The position numbers and the translations under genes were made by a program. Shown here piece after piece: positions 49,330 through 60,945 of a stretch of 64,000 nt of DNA. The notes under the pieces are model-generated. The model was not told where the DNA came from, did not search any database, and was given only the letters and a program-made list of their open reading frames with translations. Source of the stretch: Selaginella tamariscina (lineage: Eukaryota; Streptophyta; Lycopodiopsida; Selaginellales; Selaginellaceae); the NCBI GenBank assembly GCA_003024785.1, contig PUQB01000019.1, positions 62,001-126,000 on the forward strand. The letters run 5' to 3'. Every line of letters begins with the position of its first letter. Position 1 is the stretch's first letter.

Positions 49330-50453
49330 TACTCTCATAGTTTACCACGAGAGTCTTCTCTATTCTTCTTTAAAACCTTTGCCCTGGTTTCATTAAAAAT
49401 CTTAATCTCTGGTTTATCAATAATTAATATTAATTGATTATTTATTAAATGTTTAATAGAAAATGTTAAAGTTACCAGTCATTAGAGGTTTGCAATTTCC
49501 CACATGTTCTGTTGCACGGGATCTATGTTACCAATTGGAGGGGTTTCACACTCAGATATCCATTTGCTTCGTGTAAGTTCAAGTATTGACCTGCTTGGTT
49601 TTATCAATGAACTTTAACGAAGTGACACTTTTGTGGAACTCGTGCAAAGTGTAGTCTCATGCTTGAATGAATCTGTCAAGTCCTCATTATAATATATAAC
49701 TCTCTCTCTCTCTCTCTCTCTTCCACACACACACCACCATACCTGCCTTGAGATGCCAATGTAGTTGAGAACTTTATCCTCGTCAAAGACAGCGTGCACA
49801 CTGGCCCTTGCATCTGCTTGTGTACAAACCGTAATCTTACCATCTTCAGTAAGATAAGGCATGAATTCAAAGGTCCTTTGAGGAGACGGTATCATTTGAA
49901 AATGTTAAGTCGCGTCCTTGTGTCTTCTTGTGCCTACTTTAAACATCGGACATTAGTTCATTGGATATACATCTGTGCGATATGTATATGCATCTCTCTC
50001 TCTCTCTCTCTGCACGTGCTTATGTTACATATAGATTGTACATAGCCAACTTAAATTACGTGTCACATAGTTTAGATGTGCATATTAATGTGATGACTTA
50101 TGTGAATAAGTTAATTAAAATAATAATAATAATAATATGAAATAACAGATTAATATATACAAATAGTTATATGATATTACTATGTCCCTTACAAAGAATA
50201 ACCTGTAAAGCTTGTCTCTTGATTCTTTCCCTGTTTCCTCTGCTGCAGCTGCCTTCTGCTTCCATGTGGGCTCTAGATAAAGAAAAATATATAAACACGT
50301 AAATTTCTGTGCATACATAAATACACGTGCGTGTGTGTGTGTAAGAAAAAGGCACTTGCCTTCTGTGAGCGAAGCGAAAACCAATGTGTCTAATCCTACA
50401 TTTTGTAAAATTAAGAATATATAATTGAAAAGAAAACTAACATTCCTCGTCAT
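49330..50453 (-). CDS. GIY-YIG-like domain protein, one frame break
   Basis: On the minus strand a start at 50453 (MTRN) is followed by small exons near 50350-50405 and about 50209-50270 (PTWKQKAAAAEETGKESRDK), then 49743-49910 (PSPQRTFEFMPYLTEDGKI, ARASVHAVFDEDKVLNYIGI) and about 49480-49662 (IHSSMRLHFARVPQKCHFVK, then SLIKPSRSILELTRSKWISE and GNIDPVQQNMWE). SVHAVFDEDKVLNYIGIS matches the pattern of GIY-YIG folds, here without the first GIY residues, so nuclease activity is doubtful. In plants such domains occur in plastid proteins, including some glutaredoxins. The frame shifts by one base near 49600-49612. A further block at 49330-49400 is similar to the fragment at 36.1 kb. The first exons and the end are uncertain. 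Confidence 0.6.
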
Positions 50454-50494
50454 CCCAAAACCCTCTGTTTAGCCCTAGTTACCCTTCCCCTTCG

Positions 50495-50695
50495 CCTTGC
50501 CCTTATTGACCTAAGGTTTAATAACCCTTTTAACCTGTCTTGCCCTTATTGACCTAAGGTTTAATAACCCTTTTAACCTGCCTTGCCCTTATTGACCTAA
50601 GGTTTAATAACCCTTTTAACCTGCCTTGCCCTTATTGACCTAAGGTTTAATTACCCTTTTAACCTGCCTTGCCCTTATTGACCTAAGGTTTAAAT
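50495..50695. repeat. 43-bp tandem repeat, about 4.6 copies
   Basis: Units starting 'ccttgcccttattgacctaa' at 50495, 50538, 50581, 50624 and 50667 are almost identical, with only one or two changed bases. The array fills the gap between the GIY-YIG-like start and the 3' end of tRNA-Ser, so it sits in that gene's promoter region. Confidence 0.95.
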
Positions 50696-50707
50696 AAAAA
50701 TCAAAGT

Positions 50708-50789
50708 CGTCGCCTGAGAGATTCGAACTCTCGCGGGGAAACCCCATGTACTTAGCAGGCACACGCCTTAACCACTCGGCCAAAGCGAC
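50708..50789 (-). tRNA. tRNA-Ser(GCU)
   Basis: 82 nt, starting GTCGCTTTGGCCGAGTGGTT on the minus strand. The anticodon loop CTGCTAA gives GCU. It has a long variable arm, the T arm GAGAGTTCGAATCTCTC, and an acceptor stem GTCGCTT/AGGCGAC followed by discriminator G. All stems pair well. A TTTTT terminator follows at about 50696-50700. The gene looks functional. Confidence 0.95.
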
Positions 50790-51195
50790 AACACGTGATG
50801 AATTTTCCCATAGGTTTATAGAATAACAGTACTCCATTTTATTACCTTTTAAACTTAACGAAAGATTAATTTTAGCTGATTATGACTACCGAAGAACAAA
50901 ACAATACAGAATAACAAATTAGTAGAAAGCTATTATATATATACAAACACAAAAGAATATATATACAGAGTTACCTTATTAATCAAACTTGAGGTTTTAC
51001 GCACGCATATATATACATGCGTGTGTAGAAATTTTGTAAAGAAATTTTGTGTTATATATAAAGAAATCTTTATCGATAAATATTACAGAGTAAGAATACG
51101 GACGAATACACATTAGCAAAAACATCGTCCATAAAAATAGATTAAACAACTTAACCTCAAAAATAACCTCATATAAATAACTAGATTAACACTAA

Positions 51196-51715
51196 TCAAC
51201 CCAGATTACGGAGATGTACTTCCTGTGGAAGAAGCCTGTAATCAATGTCCAGCTCCTGAAACACATCCTTGAGATACATCAACAGGTGCGATCTTCGTAT
51301 CCATTTCTCCCCCGCGTTCTGGTGGTTCATAGTGTGTTGCAACCATATTGCCATCCTTACCCTATTCATGTCTTCTATCTCCTTCATCACTATATCGTGC
51401 TTCGGGTACCAGTGGTCCAAGTGGCTGTACATACGCACGTCAGTCTTCTGTATGTGTACATACACTCCTCTCCCCCCCCCCTCCCTCTCTCCTCTCTCTC
51501 TCTCTATATATATATATATCATAAGCATTTATGTACATATCTACGCAGATTTTGTCTTGATGTGTTTGTTTGTTTTGTTTGTGTATATGTTCATGTATAT
51601 ATAAGTAAGCACATGCATCTGTAATGTGGACAGAGGAGAGACGTTAGGTAGAGTGACAGAAACTGTACGCATGGACACGTGTGTTTCAAAAATACTCTGA
51701 CATAAAACATGCATA

Positions 51716-51760
<45 letters not shown>

Positions 51761-53930
51761 GTACCTGTCAATGTACTTCTTGACCTTGGCCTTGAGGGAC
51801 TCAATCTTCTCATTAGAAGTCGATAAATGTATAGTGAAGTCTATTGCATCACCCATATCCGGACTACGGTAGAAGTTACTTATGGGTTTAGTGGCTAAAA
51901 CCGAGTTAGGATAATAAATCTTCTCATTATCATAACGAAGAAACACCGTGACAAAATATTCATCTCCTCCACAACCATCTGTATATAAAGTTAGTACTTT
52001 ACACGCGCGCGCGCACACACACACACACACACATACACACACACACCTGGACTCCATCAACCACGCATCGGTCTCCCACGTCGAAGGGATGCATGACAAA
52101 CAAGAAGATGATGGCCTCGAAAACAGTCTTGCAAGTGTTCCCGAACACAAACACCGCAAGAACAAGCTGAGACGAAAGCGCAACAAGGAGATGTGTGGTT
52201 GCAATCCCCAGTATTAGCAGCCATATTACGAGAATAATCACACCCACGATACAGTCTATGATCCTGTGCAGCTTGTTTACCGCCGTCTTTGTGTCGTTCA
52301 GTGAGAACGAGAGCGCCCTCTTCTCCCTAAACACGTTCGTCTGCATCAAAATGTAAGGAAACATCCCGGCTTGTATACATACGTACTTACCACCCAGTTA
52401 ACAAGGGCTTGTTTAGTGATCCTCCCGTTCTCCATAGCACCGTCAAAGAGCGCAAATGCCTTCATAAACACTCCTCGTCTCCAATGAACCTCATTAAATC
52501 GATCAAAGTGAGGTAACAACACCCCGGCCTCGCTACATTCTTAAATATGTGCTTTGCGGTCGACTTCGCCTACAAGCATTACACATTGTATATAGACACA
52601 CGCATGCACGCACGCACACATACACACCTGCCACTCAGTCTCCATTCCATTCTTGTTATCGTCCGAGCAATCTTCTTCTCCGTAGTTCTGGGCAAGAGTA
52701 GTGATCTTAGAAGACTTAGCGAGCCGAATGAGGCGCTTCATGTTCCAGGCAGACACATTCTTCTGGTTGAGCTTCTGTAGGTCCAAAATGCTGATGCCGG
52801 TCTCTCCGGACTTCTTGGGATTCTGAAGCATCTGACTCTTCCTGGGATCGTTCTCCCCGGACTTCCTGAGATTCTGCAACCCAGATTTCCTTCCCAGAGG
52901 GGAGGACTTCGTTGTCTGTGTCGTCTTCTCCACTTGCGGCACGAGCTGCACATTCTCGTCCAGCAGCGGCGGACCGGACAGAGCCTCCAGTATGTACTGA
53001 TTGAAGAGAGACTCCTGAATCCGATCGAAATACGTGTTGACATGGAAGTTGAGAGCCAGAACCTTGACGAGGAGGATCTTGACAAGCCAAACGGAGGCAG
53101 CAACGAGCAAGCACACCAGTATCTTGGTAACACTCTGCAGTACCTTCCTCTCCTTCCGTATCGGTAGTGGGAGATTCGGATTGAACAGTAGCCTCCATGT
53201 CAACAGGATGATACCGAACCACAGGCACTTCTGAACTCCACGCTGGAGTCCATACACGAAATATACAAGCCGCTTCCTCAGTATGAAGTTCCTCTCAATG
53301 AAGAACACGGACAGCCGGATGATCCATTCCGACAGTAATCTCCCGCAGAGTACAACAAAACCCAGCACCGCCCACCTCCATAGCTCCAGTCCCAGGAGTC
53401 TCCTCCTCTCCAACGCGTGGATGGTACTGGTGCAAACCAACGTTGCAATGCTGAGTATCAGAAATCCCCATTCCAGAAGAACCCACCAGCTCCATCCCTC
53501 CCGATGAGCGAATTTCTCCTCGGGAAATGTCCAACTCCAGCGGATCCTCCTCGCTCTCTCTCAGATTACTGGTCTCCATCAACCTAGACTTACAGAGACT
53601 GGTAGCCGAGATGGGAGCTTCCTCGGGGAGGATTCCCGGCTCAGACTCGCTCTCCTGGAACGGAGTCCGGACGAAAGCTTCGCAGCCTGTCTGGGTGACT
53701 CCCAGAATGTGACATCGTCGACATCTGGATCGAGATGGAAATCCCCAGACTCTTTCTGCCGCTGCAAGAAAATTCTCGATCAGCCTTGTGGGTGGATCCG
53801 GATCGTCCTTCCCGAACATGTATGAATTGGCTCTGGGGATTTCATGGGATTCTTGAGAATCCCGTTCGTCTCCTTCATCTATAGTGAGTATTACCTTGTC
53901 CTGATCTGCTTGCTTTGTGTTCTGAATCAT
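51196..53930 (-). CDS. MscS-like mechanosensitive channel, MSL10 type
   Basis: Plant MSL channels open under membrane tension; MSL10-type members lie in the plasma membrane. The N-terminus (53930, MIQNTKQADQDKVILTIDEG) is acidic and polar. Membrane segments follow: EWGFLILSIATLVCTSTIHA, LWRWAVLGFVVLCGRLLSEW, CLWFGIILLTWRLLF and ILVCLLVAASVWLVKILLVK. The family blocks FHVNTYFDRIQESLFNQYIL and SGPPLLDE come next, then a basic loop with repeats near GLQNLRKSGENDPRKSQMLQ. Later exons (about 52430-52560, 52047-52350, 51767-51975, 51196-51420) carry LNDTKTAVNKLHRIIDCIVG, LVIWLLILGIATTHLLV, FGNTCKTVFEAIIFLFVMHP (the pore-lining MscS core), YPNSVLATKPISNFYRSPDM and LDIDYRLLPQEVHLRNLG, then the stop. 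Single-base frame changes lie at about 53521-53524 (extra T before PEEKFAHREG) and about 52468-52474. The family call is very secure. Confidence 0.92.
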
Positions 53931-55240
53931 GGCGCCTACAAAGAAAGGAGATTTAGGGGATGCCTATATATACAATGTATGGATCAATGTGGGTACTTGC
54001 GAATTTTAGTAAGGAGGACTGTTTTATATATGCTCGTGCACCGAGTGAATGAATAACAGCACAAAAGACAAAAGATTGTGTTTGGACTATTTTTTATTTT
54101 ACTAATTTATTAATTATTTAATAAATAAATAAAAAGTTTAAGAATGAATGAGCATCCGCAAAGTGGGTGTGTCAGGTGGCAAGCGGACATCATTTGAAAG
54201 TCATTTGCTTTTTGTTTTAACGAGGTCCAAGACACTCCAAGGAAAAATCCAATCCGATACAGCCGCGTATAGGGTTTACGTGTGCGATTCCGTTCTGACA
54301 CGTGGATTGATGTGGACCAGGCTGAAGTGTTAGATGATGTGGCCAGTGGGTGGCTGATGACGAGGATATAGCAATGTTGATATGGCAAGCCAACGATGAC
54401 AGGACACATGGACCTATATGTTAATAAAAATATACATTATAGTATTATATGAGTTGGGTGATGTACGCACAAACCGCTTGTGAACAAATATCAGATTCCT
54501 TGTCATGTGGAAACATTGAATTTTGCCTCTATTGGAAGTGTCTAGATTCACAAGCTTATATACTATTGTTTTCTATATAAATCCATATATATATTTTATG
54601 AATATATATGTATATGTATATATTTACATTCTTTAACTTTGTATGAATCTTTGGGACATACGTACTTTTGAGAATACACAAAGTACACGTTTTACTTGTT
54701 GGAGAGCAACCAGACATACCGTATCCACTGATGAATATGCGATGGAAATAATTGAAATTATTAAAAGATATCTCAAAACATTAACCTGCATTTGTAACAA
54801 TATCTAACGATATTTCTAATATTGATATCCTAAAACGAAATTTTGCTAGAATTATTCTTTTATTAAAAATGAAACCGTTCGGATCAATCGTTATGATTTG
54901 AAAATATGTTTTTTTTAATACATGTTTATAATATGCATAAAACTAATATATCGCTCATTTAAATTCATTACTATTTAGACTTTTCTGTGATTAAAAATTT
55001 GATCCCCTAAATTATTTATCTCATAAAACATGTATATATATCTATCTATTTACACACACACACACACACACAGAGTATACATTTGTATGTAAATGACTGT
55101 ATAGTATGCAATAAAACAGTATATGCCTATATACTGTTGTGTATACGGTTATTATACAATGTATATTAGATTAAGAACACAAGATTTGAAATAGAACAGA
55201 ACACAAAGAAGAGCAGGAACTGCTTCCAGAGCTCCTATAT
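53931..55240. promoter_or_regulatory. Upstream region of the MSL gene, then AT-rich DNA
   Basis: About 53931-54420 is less AT-rich and probably includes the MSL promoter and 5' leader. Beyond 54420 the sequence is AT-rich with no recognised gene. Confidence 0.4.
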
Positions 55241-55299
55241 ATATAACACACTTAATTAATCATGTGTTTTAATATGTTTTATATATATTTATTTAGTTT

Positions 55300-55835
55300 C
55301 TAAATTGGTAATTTTATATACGATGATATTTGCTTTAAAATACATGTTGAAAAAAATAGCTTTTATATTTTATATATAGTTATTGCCATGTTATATACGT
55401 TAAGTTTTTCAAGATCTGGTAAACATGAACTGATTCAATACTTGCTTTTACGATGTACTAGTCATCCTTGCACATAGTTATGTATTTAGTTAGATTAAAA
55501 TATCGCGTATATATGTTTTAAATTATGTTTTTTTTTTAAATTAATCTCAAAACGTTCAGTATTTCAAGATTTGGTATATCACATTACTATATGTTTTTTT
55601 AATTTTAAATTTGAACGAATAGCTAGATTTAACTGGTATATAGAACACAGTTTATGAATATATTTTATTTAAATTCTAGCATACTTTTATATATACGATG
55701 GTATTGCATGATTTAAAATACATGTCGTTGGGAAAAATAGCTTATATATTTTATATATAGTTAATTTTTAACGGTTTTATAAGATGGGGTAAATATGTCA
55801 CCCTTGCACATAGTATTAAATAAATTTAAACATCA
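55300..55835. repeat. Diverged tandem duplication, about 360-bp spacing
   Basis: Two copies in the same orientation, about 55305-55480 and 55665-55835, share 'tttatatatacgatg', 'aaaatacatgt', 'aaaaatagctt' and 'cacccttgcacatagt'-like landmarks in order. Confidence 0.7.
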
Positions 55836-57061
55836 CATTATTTCAAATTATGTTTTAAAAAAATAATTAAGTATTATTTTCTTAATTCTAATCAATTTAA
55901 ATATATTTAAATGATTAACTAGACTGATGTGATTTTGTATACAAATTCAATTAAATGGTACCTTTTCATGATTCAGGCCTTATATTCTAATATTATTTAG
56001 GAGGGATTTAAGATACCAAGTGTCACGATGTTAGAGAAATCTAATGAATAAATTAGAAAACACTCCCAAATCCTTATTAAAATTAAAAAATTAAAATGTA
56101 AGACTCTTTTTAGTTAATGCATTTCTGAATTGACATATTTTTTAATTGAAATGCATTTGTGAACGTGTCAATCATATGATAATTAAAAAAAAGAAAAAAA
56201 AAATATAGGAAAAAGAAATTAAGGTAAATGTGATTTTTCTTTTTATTTCTTATACATGTTTTAACAAGGCCCAAAAACTTCATGCGCTATATTCTTCTAA
56301 TTATACAGCAATTCATTGAGAATTATTAAATACAATGGTTTCATTGTAGCATCGATACATAATTAATACTGTTCTAGAGAGTGTAATTGTAGATTAATTT
56401 AGCATTTTTAAACTTACAATTCAAAGTATTATAATCATCAAACTCTTGTATAAGCCCGCTGTATAAAATTATATATAAATATTCTTTCACCACCATGATA
56501 CAGTGCTCTCGTGTAAATCCATATTCAAGCATATCCACAGCAATTTTATTTGAGGGGCCCTCCATTATAAATTATAATTTTTAGAATAATCTTATATTTT
56601 TTATGGATAATGTTTGCACGCTTGAGAGCGCACACATTTTCTAATAAAAAAAACACTTATTTATTGTAATCAATTATATATATTATGTGAAAATATATAT
56701 AAATATCTATATATATTTAATATATTATCATTTTGATGCTTTAATCTATAAAATTTATGTAAAAATTGAACTTTATGAGCATTGCGAGTATATTTGCATG
56801 TAATACATATGATGATTTACGATAACGATTTGGAATGAGATTTTTAGATAATTCAGAATGAGTTTAAATTCTTTCTCAAAGTAATAATACTTGGAAAATT
56901 GATTAAAGACGAAACTTACTGTTAATTAGTTATTAAGTTTATTGTTCATATAAACTATAACGGGTGTGTGATACGAGGTTTAAAAATGGTTGTAAGTGGT
57001 ATATATAAAATGTCTATGCGTACAAAGGTTCAGCAATATAATGTTTTATTAATTGAGTAAT

Positions 57062-57135
57062 GGTGCCGTGGTGTAGTTGGTAATCACGTCAGTCTAACAC
57101 GCTGAAGGTCTCCAGTTCGAACCCGGACGGTACCA
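57062..57135 (+). tRNA. tRNA-Val(AAC)
   Basis: 74 nt from GGTGCCGTGGTGTAGTTGGT to the discriminator A. The anticodon loop CTAACAC gives AAC. The acceptor stem GGTGCCG/CGGTACC has one wobble pair. The T arm has one A-C mismatch, while the D and anticodon arms match the plant tRNA-Val pattern. No clear T-run terminator follows within the next 20 bases, so activity is likely but not certain. Confidence 0.88.
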
Positions 57136-57323
57136 ATTATGATATTATAAAAATAGTTCAAATAATTTATTTAATAATGTTAATATAATGTTATATTTGT
57201 AGTATGTAGTGCATGTTATATTCATCAAAAAATTTGAAATAATCTTTTAATATCATATTATATTTATATATACTTGACTCAAAAGACAAATTATTCTTAG
57301 TTCTATTCAATACGTGTATTTAG

Positions 57324-57356
<33 letters not shown>

Positions 57357-57599
57357 CACACACATTTATGAGCATTACTGTAACTGCGCCAATTATGTTA
57401 TATTTATAAAAAAAATTCAAATACTCTATTTCATATAATGTTATATTACACGGTGCCAAATATGTTAAATTTATAAAAAAGGTTCAAATAATCTATTTAA
57501 TATTAATATAATGTTATAATTGTAGTATGTACTGCATGTTATTCATTAAAAAATTCGAAATAATCTTTTGAATATAATATTATATTTATATATGTTCTC

Positions 57600-57641
57600 T
57601 GTGTGTGTGTGTGTGTGTGTAGACACACACACACACACACA
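57600..57641. repeat. (GT)n/(CA)n inverted microsatellite
   Basis: Twenty-one bases of alternating TG, then 'ag', then an AC tract of similar length. The two arms are complementary and could form a long hairpin. Confidence 0.9.
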
Positions 57642-57949
57642 TAGTTATAAGCATTTGTGTGTGTAACTTCTCGACCAAGGTTTAAAAATATGTGTACTAT
57701 AAAGTTTTAAGTAGTTATTTAAATAAATATAGGCATAAATTTATATATTATGTTATTATATTATTCTTTCTCTCTGATAAAAGCATTCAGCTTTCCCGCA
57801 ATCATAAGTTTTATTACACCAAAAATCTTGTGATATACATTATACTATAGGCTTTGACTGATATAGTTTTCAAAATATAATTAAACTGTTTTATTTTTGC
57901 ATTATATATATAATATAAAGCATATTATACATTTTTAACTTCGATAAGC

Positions 57950-58520
57950 ATCCGCCATGAGCATGTAAGTCGAGGGATTATTCCTTCCTTGAAGCAAGCT
58001 TTCCCACTGGAATATTCTCCCGCCTCCAACATCGAACGGTAACGGTGGCATGTGCGGTATGGATTAGCACAGCTGTCCATGCTACAGTGCTCTCTTCTCT
58101 TTTAAGCATATTCACAGCATCTTCCATCTGATTGGCCCACCCAAGCATATCCACCATATGCTCCACTTACCCCATATTTCCTAAAGTTATATTTATAATT
58201 TATTAATTATTATTAATTATACTTGTTCATTGCTTCAAGAAACCCCATGCCTTTCTCAACTAGCCCAGCATGACTGCATATAAATCTCCATCTTGCTCTC
58301 ATAGAAAAGCTGGAATAAATTAATTCATTAATTGCATTTAATTATATTTAATAAGTCTTATTTAAATAAAAGAGTTAAATAAAATAATTACCTGGGAAAC
58401 TTGTTTATAATCTCCACAGTGACTATACACAGTTAAAAGCGTATTCCACGTCACATTACATCGATAAGTAAGAAAACTAAACACGTGGCGTGATTCTCTA
58501 ATTCTCCACATTTTGAATAT
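57950..58520 (-). pseudogene. Decayed copy of the PPR gene 3' end
   Basis: Matches 60977-61620 in the same orientation. It keeps MVDMLGWANQMEDAVNMLKR and WTAVLI but has lost internal pieces, for example the Leu-Gly-Leu-Glu step and the stretch around the CMVDMLG start, and contains inserted bases. No open frame spans it, so it is a pseudogene made by the local duplication. Confidence 0.85.
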
Positions 58521-58949
58521 ATATTAATCATAGATGCAGAAATGGTTGTGTACATTTTTTTAATAAAAAAAACTTATTGTAATAAACTTATTGGGCAAAT
58601 TTATTTATAATAGATAATAAAGAAATAAACATACTCCCTACCTATGGTACATATATATTAAATGGATATGTAAAAAAGAAATATAATAAATATCTATATA
58701 TATTTAATATATTAATCATATTTATGCTTTAAGTTTTAAAATTTATATAAAAGTTAAATTTTATGAGCATTGCAAGTATATTTACGTGTTGACGGTGTTG
58801 TGCATGTGATTTACTGTAAGGAAATGGAATGAAATTTTTAAATAATTCATATGAATTTAAATTCTTTTTATCTCTAAATACTTAGAAAAATAATTAAATT
58901 CAAAATTTATTTTTAATTAATTATTAAGTTTTTACCAGTGACTAAGAAT

Positions 58950-58987
58950 ATAACGAAGGTCTCCAATTCGAACCTGGATGGTGCCTA
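58950..58987 (+). pseudogene. tRNA-Val remnant (3' half)
   Basis: 'gaaggtctccaattcgaacc' followed by 'tggatggtgcc' corresponds to the variable loop, T arm and acceptor 3' strand of the tRNA-Val at 57062. The 5' half is gone. Confidence 0.75.
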
Positions 58988-60175
58988 ACTTTTTGTTAAG
59001 TTGAAGCTTATGTTTATATTGAATAAAATTTACAGAATCTTTTCAATAAATACGTTATATTTATGAAAAGGTCAAATATTCTATTCAATAATAATATAAT
59101 GTGTGTGTGTGTGTCTATATATATACATATATGCTGGTATGTGTACATTAATATCATTTAACTGTTGCAAAGGTTCAAATATTGAATCTTTCAAAGCTTA
59201 TTTCAAAATTTTATAAATGCTTAATACACACGCACATGCATACGTATACAAACATATTTAACACAAATCCAAAAAATACCTCGTGCTTCTGATTAGCAAC
59301 AGCCAGTGTTTGTTTACGACAGTGCCTCTCGAAAATTCACGTGGTATATTCTTATAATTATATAGCACAAAAAATAATCATTAGTCTGATGCATTCTCAA
59401 ATTTTAAATAAAAAATATAATAGTTTCATTTTAGCATCGATACATATAAAAAGTGTAACTGTAAATTAGTTTTAACATTTTCAAACTTACAATTCTAAGT
59501 ATTATAATCAAATTTTTTCCCTGTTCTAGACACTCAGTCTTTTTGTATTAAAAATAACTAACAAAGTTTTTTCGTTTCATATTTTATCCATAAAAGATTA
59601 ATAATTTATGCATATTATTTTAATATTTTATATACATTTTTTCAACTATGGTGGTGTACTTTGAACTCTTGTATAAAACATGTGTAACATTATATATAAA
59701 GAGTGATGAGTTATGAAATATTCTCCCACCTTATATAGTTTTATAAATAAATTTTGCACACTTGAGAGCCTAAACATCTGAACTTGTTGTAGTAAATTTA
59801 ATGGGCAAATTTATTTATTTTAGAAAATAAACATACTTCCTTTGTTACATTTATATTGAAAAATATATATAGATATCTATATGTAATTAGAATATTATCG
59901 TTTTTATAACAAAAATTGTGTAAAAATTAAATTTTATGAGCATTGTGAGTGTAGTACATGGATTTACGATAAGGATTTGGAATGAGTTCATAATAAGTTT
60001 AAATTGTTTTTATCTCTGATCATACTTGAAATTTGACTAAAGACGAAATCTATTCTTAATTAGTTATTAAGTTTATGATACAAGGTTTAAAACACCTTGC
60101 AATTATATTAAGGTTCAAATGTTGAATATTCGAGGTATCTTCTCAATATAATAATATAAAATTTAAGATTAAATA

Positions 60176-60242
60176 ATGGTAGTTGGTTATCACGTTAGTT
60201 TAACACACTGACGGTCGCTAGTTCGAAATTCGATGGGGTGCT
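60176..60242 (+). pseudogene. tRNA-Val(AAC) pseudogene
   Basis: The D arm 'tagttggttatcacgttagt', anticodon loop 'ttaacac' and T arm 'gctagttcgaaattc' are recognisable, but the acceptor 5' strand is missing and stems are mismatched. It sits at the place equivalent to 57062 in duplication copy C. Confidence 0.8.
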
Positions 60243-60354
60243 ATATTAAATTTAAATAATCTATTTATACTATTAATGTAATGTTATATTGTATATGTAT
60301 ATGTATATATCCTATACTGGTCAAATTAAAATAAGTTCAAATAATCTATTTAAT

Positions 60355-60356
60355 AC

Positions 60357-60420
<64 letters not shown>
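60355..60420. repeat. (TA)n microsatellite
   Basis: More than 30 uninterrupted TA dinucleotides, the longest simple repeat in the window. Confidence 0.97.
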
Positions 60421-60426
<6 letters not shown>

Positions 60427-60945
60427 GTTGGTATGTGTACATTAATATAATTTGACCGTAGACTAAAGTCAAATGTTGAATCTACGAGGTCTTTTTTTGG
60501 ATTATGTTAGATATGTTTGTATATGTATGCATGTGCGCGTGTATTAAGGCATTTATATTATAGACACAATTTTTAAATAATCTTTTAGATATAATATTAT
60601 ATTCCTAAATTTGTTTGAAATAATCAATATTTATTTATATATGTATTTTTGAGTTTTATACCATTATGTACGACTCAAAAGCCAAATTATCTTAGTTTTA
60701 TTCAATACGTGTATTTAGCTATATATATGTGTGTGTATACACACACACACGTAACTTCTCGAATCTAACATGAATATTCTTGATATAAGTGTATTATAAA
60801 GTTGTAAATAGTTATTTAAATAAACCCAAGCATAAATTTATATATCATTCTCTCTTATGAAAGCATTCAGCTTTCACGCAATGTTTTCCTTGTGATATAC
60901 ATTATACTCTCTGAATGATATATATATATATAGTTTTTAAATATT

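Larger units (their letters stand above)
56275..58560. repeat. Local segmental duplication, copy A
   Basis: The block carries AT-rich landmarks ('tagcatcgatacat', 'aacttacaattc'), a tRNA-Val gene and a decayed PPR end, in the same order as about 59330-61640 (copy C). A shorter, truncated piece (about 58555-59160) lies between them. Confidence 0.8.

Noticed and set aside
50495-50695. CRISPR-like array
   Set aside because: Units are contiguous without variable spacers, in a eukaryotic nuclear context; it is a simple tandem repeat.
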